Shown: positions 35,475 to 43,565 of the stretch, in pieces | Numbering within the stretch: position 1 is the first letter of the stretch | How the letters are laid out: each line of letters starts with the position of its first letter | Made by a program: the position numbers and the translations under genes | The notes under the pieces: generated by a model | The model's database searches: none | What the model saw: the letters and a program-made list of their open reading frames with translations, nothing else | What the model was told of the DNA's origin: nothing | Assembly (NCBI GenBank): GCA_934647165.1 | Contig: CAKUFA010000003.1 | Location: 62,001-126,000 of the forward strand | Direction: 5' to 3' | Source of the DNA: an uncultured Clostridia bacterium | Lineage (GTDB): Bacteria > Bacillota > Clostridia > Christensenellales > Aristaeellaceae | DNA: 64,000 bases

Positions 35475-36200
35475 TTATTGCAGTACTTTGCGCAGAAAAT
35501 CCCGTGTCCGGGGCTGCTGCGGGTTGCCGAAAACGGCCTCGGGTGCGCCCTGTTCAACGATGATGCCGCCATCCATAAAAAGCACATGATCGGCCACTTC
35601 CCGCGCAAAACCCATTTCGTGGGTCACAACCACCATGGTCATGCCATCCTCTGCCAGCTGCTTCATCACATCCAGCACCTCACCAACCATCTCCGGGTCA
35701 AGGGCACTGGTTGGTTCGTCAAAGAGCATCACGTCCGGGTTCATGGCAAGGGCACGCACAATGGCGATGCGCTGCTGTTGACCACCGGACAGCTGCCTAG
35801 GATACGCGGTCGCTTTCTCTTGCAGACCAACACGGCGCAGGAGCGTCATGGCTGTTTCTTCTGCTTCTTCCCGGGTTTTGAGGCCAAGCTTCAGCGGCGC
35901 GAGGGTGATGTTCTGCAGGATTGTTAGATGTGGAAAAAGATTGAATTGCTGGAAAACCATGCCCATTTTGCGGCGAATGCGGTTGATGTCGCACTTGGGG
36001 TCAGTGATGTCTGTACCCTCAAAACAAATGGTGCCGCCAGTCGGTGTTTCCAACAGGTTCAAACAACGCAGGAAGGTTGTTTTGCCACTGCCGGAAGGCC
36101 CGATAAGCACCAGCTTTTCGCCCTGCGCAATCTCCTGATCCACGCCACACAGCACTTTCAGGTCGCCAAAGTGCTTTTCCAGCCCCTTAACGGTTATCAC
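35475..36200 (-). CDS. Polar amino acid ABC transporter ATP-binding protein (GlnQ-like)
   Basis: A 241-residue ABC ATPase of the polar amino acid class: Walker [17 protein letters not shown]-loop [10 protein letters not shown], signature [11 protein letters not shown], Walker [15 protein letters not shown], and H-loop [10 protein letters not shown]. Length is normal. The GTG at 36200 has GGAGG 10 bases upstream and overlaps the permease gene by 14 bases. It is the third gene of a binding protein-permease-ATPase operon. Which amino acid is carried cannot be read from the sequence. Confidence 0.93.
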   Translation of the reverse strand: MITVKGLEKHFGDLKVLCGVDQEIAQGEKLVLIGPSGSGKTTFLRCLNLLETPTGGTICFEGTDITDPKCDINRIRRKMGMVFQQFNLFPHLTILQNITLAPLKLGLKTREEAEETAMTLLRRVGLQEKATAYPRQLSGGQQQRIAIVRALAMNPDVMLFDEPTSALDPEMVGEVLDVMKQLAEDGMTMVVVTHEMGFAREVADHVLFMDGGIIVEQGAPEAVFGNPQQPRTRDFLRKVLQ

Positions 36201-36936
36201 CCTGACGCAGCCTCCTTTCAAGCAGCCCAACCAGTTTGGTGAAGAACAGCACCAGCACAAGGTAAATCAGCGCCACGGCGATCAGCGGCATGAATGCCGA
36301 AAAGGTGACGCCGCGGATTCGGTTGCCGGCAAAAGTCAAATCCATCACAGCCACATAGCCGGCGACCGAGGTTTCCTTCAAAAGCGTGATAAACTCATTG
36401 GCCAAGGTTGGCAGCACATTTTTCAGCACCTGCGGGGCAATGATATACCACATCGTTTGCAGATAGTTGAGGCCAAGGCTACGCCCGGCTTCCATCTGCC
36501 CTTTTTCTACGGACATGATGCCGCTGCGGAAGATTTCGGAAACGTATGCACCGGAGTTCAGGCCGAAAGCAAGCGTTGCCACCATCAGGCCGTTGCTGGA
36601 GGATGCGAAGATCACATAGTACATAATCAGCAGCTGAATAACAAGCGGCGTGCCGCGGATAACCGTTGTGTAAATAAGGCCGATGCGGTTAAAAAGCCCT
36701 GCCAGAAAGCGGAAAAACCCTTTGTGCATTTTGGCGCCGTTGTTGTCCCATGTGGTGCGCACAACGGCAACGATCATGCCGATGGCAATGCCGATCAGGC
36801 AGGCCAGGAGAGAAATCAGCAACGTGTTGCCAAGGCCGCTCAGCAGCATTTTCCAACGGTTCTTTTCCACAAAATTCAGGATAAATTCGGCCTTTACGCC
36901 GTTAAACCAGGTGGTGAAATCTGTTAAGAAAGACAC
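36187..36936 (-). CDS. Polar amino acid ABC transporter permease
   Basis: A 249-residue membrane permease of the HisM/GlnP type with about five helices. The central region has the HisM-type [20 protein letters not shown], and the EAA loop is [23 protein letters not shown]. The start GTG at 36936 follows TGGAGG with a spacing of 8; in-frame upstream starts have no site. It lies 119 bases downstream of the binding-protein gene, with a hairpin in between that may lower its expression relative to the binding protein. Confidence 0.92.
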   Translation of the reverse strand: MSFLTDFTTWFNGVKAEFILNFVEKNRWKMLLSGLGNTLLISLLACLIGIAIGMIVAVVRTTWDNNGAKMHKGFFRFLAGLFNRIGLIYTTVIRGTPLVIQLLIMYYVIFASSSNGLMVATLAFGLNSGAYVSEIFRSGIMSVEKGQMEAGRSLGLNYLQTMWYIIAPQVLKNVLPTLANEFITLLKETSVAGYVAVMDLTFAGNRIRGVTFSAFMPLIAVALIYLVLVLFFTKLVGLLERRLRQGDNR

Positions 36937-36978
36937 GCCGCCTGCCTCCATTTCTTCAGCCAGTAAAAAAGTGCGAGA

Positions 36979-37003
36979 GGAGCGGGAAAAACCATCCCGC
37001 TCC
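36979..37003 (-). other. Intercistronic hairpin between the binding-protein and permease genes
   Basis: GGAGCGGGA (36979-36987) pairs perfectly with TCCCGCTCC (36995-37003) around a 7-base loop. On the minus strand there is no following T run, so partial termination or protection of the upstream mRNA is more likely. This is a known way to give more binding protein than permease. Confidence 0.6.
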
Positions 37004-37055
37004 TTTTTGCCGGGCAAGGCTCATCGTTGCCGGTGTTATAAGATGTATCGGGCAA

Positions 37056-37802
37056 TTATTTTGCTTTGATGTATTTGCTGATGATAGCGTCAATGGTACC
37101 GTCTGCCTTCAGTTCAGCCAGGGCCGCATTGAATTTTTCCAGCAGTTCGGTGTTGTTTTTGCCGATCATGGCGGCGTAATCCTCTACGGCATAGGAGGTA
37201 TCCAGAATTTTCAAGCCGGCATTAGCGGCAACATAGGCCTTTGCGGGCTCGTTATCAATAACAACACAGTCGATTTTGCCGCTCATCAGTGCCATCACAG
37301 CTTCGTTGCCATTGGGATAGCGGTTAACGGTGCCAAGTCCGGCTTCCTCAATGTCACTTGTGGTGTAGATGTCGCCGGTGGTGGTCAGCTGCACGCCGAT
37401 GGTATGCTTGGCTCCCGGAGCAAAGAGATCGTCCACGCTGGTGATGGGGGAATCTTCTTTCACGATAACGGATTGAATGCCGGAAGCATAACTGTCAGAG
37501 AAGTTGATCAGCTGTGCGCGCTCCTCTGTCACGGTGATGCCGCCCATGGAGAAATCAGCCTTGCCGGACTGAACTGCAGGGATCAGGGAATCAAATTCCA
37601 TGTCTACCAGCTTCAGTTCACAGCCGAGCTTTTCGGCGATCGCCTTGGCAATGTCTACATCAATGCCAACCATTTCTTCGCCATCCATGTATTCATAAGG
37701 GGGGAAGGAAGCATTCGTTACCATGGTGAGCGTATCGGCCAGTGCGGGAATACCATACAGGGAAAGCATCAGGGCAAGAACCATTGCAAGCATTTTTTTC
37801 AT
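37056..37802 (-). CDS. Polar amino acid ABC transporter substrate-binding protein
   Basis: A 248-residue periplasmic-type binding protein (SBP family 3). It has a signal peptide (MKKMLAMVLALMLSLYGIPALA) with cleavage at Ala-Asp-Thr and no lipobox Cys, unlike most Gram-positive binding proteins. The mature domain shows SFPPYEYMDG, VGIDVDIAKAIAEKLG, LVDMEFDSLIPAVQSGKAD, and the SBP_3 signature. The start ATG at 37802 follows GAGGAGG. It is the first gene of the operon, with a strong promoter upstream. How it is held at the membrane without a lipid anchor is not evident. Confidence 0.9.
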   Translation of the reverse strand: MKKMLAMVLALMLSLYGIPALADTLTMVTNASFPPYEYMDGEEMVGIDVDIAKAIAEKLGCELKLVDMEFDSLIPAVQSGKADFSMGGITVTEERAQLINFSDSYASGIQSVIVKEDSPITSVDDLFAPGAKHTIGVQLTTTGDIYTTSDIEEAGLGTVNRYPNGNEAVMALMSGKIDCVVIDNEPAKAYVAANAGLKILDTSYAVEDYAAMIGKNNTELLEKFNAALAELKADGTIDAIISKYIKAK

Positions 37803-37841
37803 GGAAATGGCCTCCTCAGTTTTTTTCTTGGAACGAGTATA

Positions 37842-37870
37842 AGTATACATAGTTCCAGCCTTTTTGTCAA
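37842..37870 (-). promoter_or_regulatory. Sigma-A promoter of the amino acid ABC operon
   Basis: Minus-strand TTGACA (37865-37870), a 17-base spacer, and TATACT (37842-37847): close to consensus, about 40 bases upstream of the start codon. Confidence 0.8.
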
Positions 37871-37925
37871 GTATTTATTCATAAAACGCGCATAAAAATT
37901 CATTATAGCAGAAAAAGGATACCCT

Positions 37926-37954
37926 TTGACATTCTGCCGGGTTTGCGGTACTAT
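37926..37954 (+). promoter_or_regulatory. Sigma-A promoter of the lipid kinase gene
   Basis: TTGACA (37926-37931), a 17-base spacer, and TACTAT (37949-37954), 36 bases before the ATG at 37990. Confidence 0.65.
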
Positions 37955-37989
37955 AACTAACATACAACAGAAAGCGAGGGCGAGAACCG

Positions 37990-38856
37990 ATGATGATTTT
38001 TATCGTCAACCCTGTTGCGGGCAACGGTTATGCAGAGCTGGTGAAGAAACGATTACAGGATGAAATGGCCATTCGTGCGCTGCCCTACGCGTTTTGGCAC
38101 ACCGGCGGGCCTGGACATGCCACTGTGTTGGCGGCGGAAGCGGCAGCCACGCCGGACTGCACCGCTGTGATTTCCGTTGGCGGAGACGGAACATCTTACG
38201 AAGTAGCCTGCGGACTGATCGGCACAAAGATTCCCCTGGGCATTATTCCGGCGGGCACAGGCAACGATTTTATTAAATCAACCGGTACGCCGAAGGATCC
38301 CATCGCGGCGTTGGAATACATTCTGAGCACAAAGCCGCGCCCAGTGGATGTGGGGAGCATCAACGACCGGCTGTTCCTCAATGTGAGCGGTACCGGCTTT
38401 GACGTGACGGTGCTGGACTACACGCTGGCTGCAAAAAAATACATGCGCGGTATTTTTCCTTATCTGGTAGGGCTTGTGAGAGCAGTTGTGCACAACAAAA
38501 AGGTGCACCTGCGCCTGACTGTGGATGGGAAAACGGAGGAAAAGGACGTGCTTTTGTGCACGGTGGCCAACGGACGCTTTATCGGCGGAGGAATCCCCAT
38601 TTGTCCCGTAGCCAAAATTGACGATGGCAAGCTGGATGTGGTGGTGGCGGACGTAGTGCCCCGCTGGAAAATTCCTTTTTATTTGCCGGGTCTGCTGATG
38701 GGCCGCATCCTGAGCTTTGGCATCACCAGGCATCGGCTGTGCGACTGTGCTGTGCTGGAGTGCCCAGGCATGCGTGTGAATGTGGATGGAGAAATTTTCA
38801 GCATGGATAAGGCGGAGTTCCGTGTGCAGCCGGACAGCTTGATGCTCTACTGGTAA
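37990..38856 (+). CDS. Diacylglycerol kinase-like lipid kinase (YegS/DgkB family)
   Basis: A 288-residue DAGK-catalytic-domain protein. It begins MMIFIVNPVAGNG, has the nucleotide-binding SVGGDGTSYEVACGL and PAGTGNDFIKSTG, and the C-terminal segment CPGMRVNVDGEIF. It would phosphorylate diacylglycerol or a related lipid at the membrane. Length is typical. Two ATGs lie in tandem; the first is taken. It has its own promoter and no obvious operon partner (114 bases to the next gene). Confidence 0.9.
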   Translation: MMIFIVNPVAGNGYAELVKKRLQDEMAIRALPYAFWHTGGPGHATVLAAEAAATPDCTAVISVGGDGTSYEVACGLIGTKIPLGIIPAGTGNDFIKSTGTPKDPIAALEYILSTKPRPVDVGSINDRLFLNVSGTGFDVTVLDYTLAAKKYMRGIFPYLVGLVRAVVHNKKVHLRLTVDGKTEEKDVLLCTVANGRFIGGGIPICPVAKIDDGKLDVVVADVVPRWKIPFYLPGLLMGRILSFGITRHRLCDCAVLECPGMRVNVDGEIFSMDKAEFRVQPDSLMLYW

Positions 38857-38970
38857 GTGGCACGAATGTGAACAATTTTGAAATTTCAGTTTCCGGATAA
38901 ACAAATTGGCAGGAATCAAGCGTGCAATATCGAAATAATCTAAGCATTGGTTAGAAAGGAGCGATGGAAC

Positions 38971-39465
38971 ATGGCAGATCTGAAAACGAGCTTGAAATCT
39001 GCATGGATGAAGGGCATGGAAGCAATTGGAAACACCGCATCCAATATTGCCAGCAATACCAAATATAAGGTTCAGGAAATGAACCTCATTAACCGTCGCC
39101 GTGAAATTTTGTCGGATTTCGGCGCACAGGCATATGAAATGTGGCAAAAGGGGGAGCAATTCCCTGAAAAGCTGGCACGTCAGCTGGAAGAGTTGAGCCA
39201 CGTGGATGAGGAGCTTAACGCTATCCGCACCGAGCGCCTTGCAGGCGTGAAGACGGAAGATGTGTCCGGGGATGCTGACGCTGCCGATGCGGACGCGCCG
39301 CAGCAAGCTGAACCTGTGAAGGAAGAGGCAGATGCGGAGCCCGAGGCCGAGCAGACGCCCGCGCTTGAGGTGGAGGAAGCCCCTGCCAAGGAGGAGACTG
39401 ACGCACCGGTGAGCGATGACGATGTGCCGACCTTGGAGATGCCGAACGATCATCCGCAGGAATAA
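38971..39465 (+). CDS. Uncharacterised 164-aa protein with acidic C-terminal tail
   Basis: Residues 1-90 are helical and amphipathic (MADLKTSLKSAWMKGMEAIG, then NLINRRREILSDFGAQAYEMW), resembling short coiled-coil proteins that monitor or bind envelope parts. Residues 92-164 are almost all Asp, Glu, Ala and Pro, probably disordered. The family is not recognised. The ATG at 38971 follows AAAGGAG with a spacing of 10. The gene ends at a strong terminator. The acidic tail strengthens the idea of an interaction scaffold, but this is inference. Confidence 0.6.
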   Translation: MADLKTSLKSAWMKGMEAIGNTASNIASNTKYKVQEMNLINRRREILSDFGAQAYEMWQKGEQFPEKLARQLEELSHVDEELNAIRTERLAGVKTEDVSGDADAADADAPQQAEPVKEEADAEPEAEQTPALEVEEAPAKEETDAPVSDDDVPTLEMPNDHPQE

Positions 39466-39477
39466 CAAAAATCAGGT

Positions 39478-39530
39478 AAAAAGCAAGGGGAGAAATCTCT
39501 TCTCAAAGAGGTTCCTCCCCTTGCTTTTTG
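39478..39530 (+). terminator. Intrinsic terminator of the 164-aa gene
   Basis: AAAAAGCAAGGGGAG (about 39478-39492) is the exact complement of CTCCCCTTGCTTTTT (about 39515-39529). The T-rich distal arm on the plus strand gives a strong terminator; the A-rich proximal arm also makes it usable on the other strand. Confidence 0.8.
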
Positions 39531-39547
39531 CCTGCAAGATGTTGGCG

Positions 39548-39585
39548 TAAAAAAAGCGGCTGTCAGCATGGTGCGACAGCCGCTT
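39548..39585 (-). terminator. Intrinsic terminator of the LacX-like gene operon
   Basis: AAGCGGCTGTC (39554-39564) pairs with GACAGCCGCTT (39575-39585). Read on the minus strand the hairpin is followed by TTTTTTT. It is a near copy, inverted, of the spoIIP terminator at 35425-35456. Confidence 0.8.
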
Positions 39586-39591
39586 GCGGCA

Positions 39592-40482
39592 TCAGTCAAT
39601 GACCGTGGCAGTAAACCAGGTTTTGTAGCAGTGGCCAGGGGCAAGGATGGTTGCGTAGGGCTTGTCTTCCATATTGCCGCTTTCGCCCACAGCTTCGGGC
39701 ATGCCGTGCCAGGGCTCCAGGCAAAGATAGTCGGCGTTGGCATGGGGTTTGCTCCAAACGGCCAACACTTCAAATTTGGGGAAAGTAAAGCGCAGCCCCT
39801 TGCCGCTTTGCTTATGCACAAGCTTCACACAGCGGCTCTTTAGGCCGCAGAACAGCAGCGCGTCCCGCTCATCAAACAGATCATGGGACAGGGGCAGCAC
39901 CTGTGTGTTGTGGAAGCCGGGCAGATACTCATAGCCGTCAATCAGTCCGCCACCGGGGGCAAGGTAGTTCTTGCCGTCTTCCACTTCGTCGAACACCAGC
40001 TGGTAGTCCGTGAAGGCGGCGCCGTCCTCCATGGGGCAGGCAAAGCCTGGATGGCCGCCAACACAGAAAGGCATGGGCTTGCTGTCGCAGTTTTCCACAA
40101 GGAAGGTGGTGGTATAGCCGCCGTCAAAGAGCGTGTAGGTCACATGGAATGCGAAGTTGAAGGGATACATCTTGCTGTTTTCTTCGTTGGGGGTGAGCAC
40201 CAGCTCCACAAAATCCTCGCCAATTTTGGCTACGTCAAACATCACGCTGCGGGTGAAGCCATGCTTGGTCATGGGATAGGTCACGCCGCCGATTTTCACC
40301 TGATTATCCTTCACCGAGCCGCATACAGGGAAGAGCACCGGCGTGTGCTGCGGCCACACGTTGGGATCGGCCTTCCAGATAATCTCGCGGCCGTCTGCTG
40401 TTTTAAAGGAAGCCATCTGGGCGCCTTGCCGCTGCACGACTGCGGTGCATCCGGCATAATTCAGGGTAATGAAATCGTTCAT
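39592..40482 (-). CDS. Aldose 1-epimerase family protein (LacX-like)
   Basis: A 296-residue galactose-mutarotase-like beta-sandwich protein. It has the substrate-site segments PVLFPVCGSVKDNQ, YPMTKHGFTRS (conserved His in KHGF), FCVGGHPGFACP (second conserved His), and a late acidic region around LCLEPWHGMPE (catalytic Glu). Relatives such as LacX accompany lactose or tagatose operons, but none is adjacent here. The ATG at 40482 follows GAGGAGG. It is the last gene of a five-gene minus-strand run and ends at a terminator. The true substrate is unknown. Confidence 0.88.
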   Translation of the reverse strand: MNDFITLNYAGCTAVVQRQGAQMASFKTADGREIIWKADPNVWPQHTPVLFPVCGSVKDNQVKIGGVTYPMTKHGFTRSVMFDVAKIGEDFVELVLTPNEENSKMYPFNFAFHVTYTLFDGGYTTTFLVENCDSKPMPFCVGGHPGFACPMEDGAAFTDYQLVFDEVEDGKNYLAPGGGLIDGYEYLPGFHNTQVLPLSHDLFDERDALLFCGLKSRCVKLVHKQSGKGLRFTFPKFEVLAVWSKPHANADYLCLEPWHGMPEAVGESGNMEDKPYATILAPGHCYKTWFTATVID

Positions 40483-40500
40483 GGAAAAAACCTCCTCACA

Positions 40501-41139
40501 TTAAATTCGGTGTAGCAGATTGAAATCCATAGGGGTGTTCCCCTGCACCCAATAAGCGGCGTAGCCCATGGTTTCGCCCACAGGCAGGCCGGATTGGTTT
40601 TGCACATCACGGGTGATTTCTGTGCCCGGCAGCACTTCACAGACATGCTCCCGCACCCGCTCGGAAGCACTTTCGCTGGCACTGTCAATGGCCAGCAGCT
40701 GCACCTGCCCGTCGAGCACACGTGCGTCCACCAGGCACACAATGTGACCGCGGCGCAGGTTACACAGGCTTACGCCGCGCTTTTCCAGCAGGAAAGTTTG
40801 CAGCGTGTCCAGATCATTGCGCAGCCCGTCAAACGCATAGCGGAAGCCAAGACGGGATGCTTCGCCGGTTTCCTGCAATGCGCTGAGCAGCGCGGGTCGG
40901 TCGGTTCCGTCATCACCTCGGCCGCCGTGGCGGCAGGAAAAGTCCGCCCATTGACAGGGATCCTGCGCTTTGCCGGTGAGCCACTGCGCGGCGTGGCATA
41001 ATGCGAAAATGCCGCAGCCAGAAGTATGCAGCGTGCCGCGTCCCTCCCAGGCATAAGGATGTGTCCAATGCACACTGTGTTGGTTGCAGAAATTGATTTC
41101 CTGTCCTTCCACAAGGATTTGCTTGATTGCATCAGTCAT
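40501..41139 (-). CDS. C39-like cysteine peptidase-fold protein
   Basis: A 212-residue cytoplasmic protein with no signal peptide. A papain/C39-like triad can be traced: Cys42 in TSGCGIFALCHA, His132 in RRGHIVCLVDAR, and Asp152 in LLAIDSASE. Flanking segments such as SGCGIFALCHAAQWLTGK match the C39 N-terminal helix. C39 proteases usually process bacteriocin leaders within ABC transporters, and C39-like solitary proteins are of unknown use. The ATG at 41139 follows GGGAGG with a spacing of 8. It lies 18 bases upstream of the LacX-like gene. It could instead be an inactive relative. Confidence 0.6.
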   Translation of the reverse strand: MTDAIKQILVEGQEINFCNQHSVHWTHPYAWEGRGTLHTSGCGIFALCHAAQWLTGKAQDPCQWADFSCRHGGRGDDGTDRPALLSALQETGEASRLGFRYAFDGLRNDLDTLQTFLLEKRGVSLCNLRRGHIVCLVDARVLDGQVQLLAIDSASESASERVREHVCEVLPGTEITRDVQNQSGLPVGETMGYAAYWVQGNTPMDFNLLHRI

Positions 41140-41461
41140 GCTGGTATCCTCCCTGCGCAGCACAAGGCCTGCGCATTTTTCATACCATGAAATGGAACGG
41201 CGGCGATTTGCTGCCGAAAGAAGGGGGCTGAATCATGAGAACATCGGACGCTGCATCGCCCTTTGCGGCGCTCACACGTCAGGAGCAACAGGAGCGGTGG
41301 ATATGCTGGCAATGCGCGCATCCACGAAAGCTGCCATGCAGCTGCCAAATGTTGGAGGCACCGCCATGTGATACGCCTGTGACAGACAAAACTGCTTGTC
41401 TTCCTCGTCCACACCATGGCCAATATGATGCGGTGATGCGCAGGATGCGCAATGCGCGCTG
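41140..41461. other. 322-base gap without a convincing gene
   Basis: Between the C39-like gene start and the kinase stop I see no ORF with a ribosome site and family resemblance. A minus-strand frame over about 41272-41400 (ending STAPVAPDV) has plausible composition but no good start; it could be a relic of a deleted gene. A 5' leader for the C39-like gene is included here. No promoter of quality was found. Confidence 0.4.
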
Positions 41462-42532
41462 TCAAGCGGGGCAGGAAAATTGCTGGCCGTTTTGAGACAG
41501 CACCAAACATCGGTCATCCGGTAACTGGAAGGCAGAGAAGTACGCTTTTTCCAAGGGAATCCAACGGGTGCGGAAGTTTTCCCATCCCGCTTCGCCATTG
41601 CGGCGGAGAATGCGGGTCTGCTGGGTTTGTGCATCCACAGGCAAGAAGGCTTGCACGTCATAGGGCCGTCCGGTGCCGGGGTGCAGGCAATACGCGCCTT
41701 CAATGATTGTCACCGGTGCGGTGGGGACGTCAATGGGGGCAAGCAGGCAATCCTGTGCACAGCTGTAAGGGCGGTAAGCCGTGTGTCCGCTGCGCAGGAG
41801 GGGCGTGAGCACTTCTGCACAGAAGCGTTCCACATCTGCGTTGCCGCCGGGCTGAGCAAGTCGTTCCGGCGTTTTCTGCCCGTGGGGGGTATAGAAATCG
41901 TCCATGTGTACCACCGGAGCATTGCCGAGCACATAGCTCAGGTGCGCAGCCAGGGTTGTTTTCCCGCCGGCGCAGGGGCCATCAATGGCGATAAGGATGC
42001 GTGACTTTTGCTCGCACTCCTTATGAATGGCCGCAAGCAGGGGGAGCAGTGCGGCTGCTTCCTGATGGAGCACACGGTAGGCCGGAAGATAGGCTGCGCG
42101 ATAGGCGGCTGAATGGGAAGGAAGCCAGCAGGCATTGCCTACAGAGGCAGCGGCTGTGGTCAGGGCGGCCGTGTCGCAGCCGCTTTCTGCCGCCGTCAGG
42201 CTGTGAAGGAAAGCTATGACCTCTGCACGGCTGTGCTGGGATGCGTTTTCCACCGGCATGCACATCAGGCGCGCGATCCACACAGGATTGATGCCTTCTG
42301 CCATGGCGCGGGCGAGATTCAGGCGCACATAGCGATCGGACAAGGGCTCTGTCAGCGGAAGCGCCATTGAAGGAGAAAGGGCTTCTTCTTCTGTGGAAAT
42401 GCGCTTGGCAACGGTTCCTTCATCTGCCAGCAGGTGGCCGTTGCCCATCAGACCCTGAAAGGCAAGCTTCACCACATCCTCCGGCTGCATCAGGGGATAA
42501 TGCGCCCTGTGCCATGCAAGTGCGTCTTTCAT
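41462..42532 (-). CDS. P-loop kinase, uridine kinase-like, with N-terminal helical domain
   Basis: A 356-residue protein. Residues 1 to about 175 are helical and Ala/Leu-rich with no recognised family. Residues 179-356 are a phosphoribulokinase/uridine kinase-type domain: IAIDGPCAGGKTTLAAHLS (Walker A GPCAGGKTT), HMDDFYTP, a FCAEVLTPLL segment, and IIEGAYCLHP followed by a LID-like RILRRNGEAGW. The nucleoside or other substrate is unknown. The ATG at 42532 follows TAGGAGG. It sits in an operon with a DUF4230 protein, 20 bases after it. Confidence 0.8.
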   Translation of the reverse strand: MKDALAWHRAHYPLMQPEDVVKLAFQGLMGNGHLLADEGTVAKRISTEEEALSPSMALPLTEPLSDRYVRLNLARAMAEGINPVWIARLMCMPVENASQHSRAEVIAFLHSLTAAESGCDTAALTTAAASVGNACWLPSHSAAYRAAYLPAYRVLHQEAAALLPLLAAIHKECEQKSRILIAIDGPCAGGKTTLAAHLSYVLGNAPVVHMDDFYTPHGQKTPERLAQPGGNADVERFCAEVLTPLLRSGHTAYRPYSCAQDCLLAPIDVPTAPVTIIEGAYCLHPGTGRPYDVQAFLPVDAQTQQTRILRRNGEAGWENFRTRWIPLEKAYFSAFQLPDDRCLVLSQNGQQFSCPA

Positions 42533-42552
42533 TGGTCGATGCCTCCTATGAA

Positions 42553-43149
42553 TCATGGATGCTCGTAGCGGAAGGTGACGCGGCTGTTGCTTACCCATGC
42601 TGCAATGGTTTGGTCGAGGGCGCTGATTACGTTATCCCAGCCTTCCTGTGAGGAGGAAAGCTCCTGCAGCAATTTTTCACCCCGGGCAGCCTGCTCGTCA
42701 TCTATCAACTTCTGCCGCCGCTGGTCTGTTAGCGGGAACCAGAAATCGTTGCGCACAATCTGCGTAGGGGTCAGGCTGTCGGAAAGAATCTCCATTGGCG
42801 GCAGCATCAAAACCAGCGTATTGCCTTCTGTGCGCAGCTGAACCTTTTTCAGGTCAATGCCAACGCTGGCATGATATCGATAAGCAATCTGCACGGACTG
42901 CACCGTGCCCAGGAACATGGCGTTGGTGCTGGAGTCCAGCACGCCGTCCACATCCACCTGCGTGCATTCCAGCCGTGCGCTTTCACTCAGCTTTTGTGAA
43001 AGCACAACGGAGGTGTTCATGGCAGCGCCGCTCAAGTCCGGCAACAAGGCGGAGCACCACTTGGAAGCATAAGGAAGCAGCACCACCACCAGCACAAGCG
43101 AAATCGCCGTGCCGAGCACCTTTCCAAGCCATTTCATCACATGCTTCAT
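42553..43149 (-). CDS. DUF4230 domain protein, membrane anchored
   Basis: A 198-residue protein with one N-terminal transmembrane helix (LGTAISLVLVVVLLPYA), then an extracytoplasmic domain. The stretch LECTQVDVDGVLDSS ... VQSVQIAYRYHASVGIDLKKV ... LVLMLPPMEILSDSL matches DUF4230, a family of unknown role common in Firmicutes and Bacteroidetes. The start at 43149 follows AGGAGG with a spacing of 6 and overlaps the upstream small gene by 4 bases. Confidence 0.75.
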   Translation of the reverse strand: MKHVMKWLGKVLGTAISLVLVVVLLPYASKWCSALLPDLSGAAMNTSVVLSQKLSESARLECTQVDVDGVLDSSTNAMFLGTVQSVQIAYRYHASVGIDLKKVQLRTEGNTLVLMLPPMEILSDSLTPTQIVRNDFWFPLTDQRRQKLIDDEQAARGEKLLQELSSSQEGWDNVISALDQTIAAWVSNSRVTFRYEHP

Positions 43150-43346
43150 ACGGTGCCTCCTATCCATTGCGGCAGATAGACCAGCACCGGCACCACCACA
43201 TAGCGGCCAAGGGCGACAATCACAACGCCCGCCCCAAGCAGCATCAGCATGAGTTGAAACAGGGACAAGCGGCGTCTGCGCGGCCTGCGCGGTTCACGCG
43301 CCTGTGGCGGCATGGATGCTTTATGCCGCGGATGAGGTTCATGCAT
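43146..43346 (-). CDS. Small membrane protein (66 aa)
   Basis: A Pro/Arg/His-rich cytoplasmic N-terminus (residues 1-26) is followed by one transmembrane helix (LFQLMLMLLGAGVVIVALGRY) and a short outer tail ending WIGGTV. A strong AAAGGAGG lies 10 bases before the ATG at 43346. Its stop overlaps the DUF4230 start (ATGA), so it is part of the operon and probably interacts with that protein. The family is not recognised. Confidence 0.6.
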   Translation of the reverse strand: MHEPHPRHKASMPPQAREPRRPRRRRLSLFQLMLMLLGAGVVIVALGRYVVVPVLVYLPQWIGGTV

Positions 43347-43397
43347 TGAGGATCATCCTCCTTTGCTTGTTCCTTTTGAGAAAAGGACACCCCTATT

Positions 43398-43426
43398 ATT
43401 ATACGACATTTTTCGCCAAAATGCCA
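43398..43426 (-). promoter_or_regulatory. Probable promoter of the small membrane protein-DUF4230-kinase operon
   Basis: Minus-strand TATAAT (43398-43403). At 17-18 bases a weak -35 (TGGCAT or CTGGCA) is present. The -10 is good, the -35 is not. Confidence 0.4.
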
Positions 43427-43439
43427 GCCTTGCTGCATG

Positions 43440-43470
43440 CAGAAGAAAAGCACCCTGTGTTCGGGTGCTT
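43440..43470 (-). terminator. Intrinsic terminator of the serine hydrolase gene
   Basis: AAGCACCC (43448-43455) pairs with GGGTGCTT (43463-43470); on the minus strand the hairpin is followed by TTCTTC. Confidence 0.65.
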
Positions 43471-43565
43471 GAACATGGTGCCGCAAGCGGCGTTGCTGCT
43501 TTGGAAGAAGGGATCAAAGCTGAAAGCGGATAAAGCGGTTTGCATTCAAAGTGAAGCACAATGCG

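Noticed and set aside
37952..37957. TATAAC as -10 of the lipid kinase promoter
   Set aside because: The spacer to TTGACA would be 20 bases; TACTAT at 37949-37954 gives 17.
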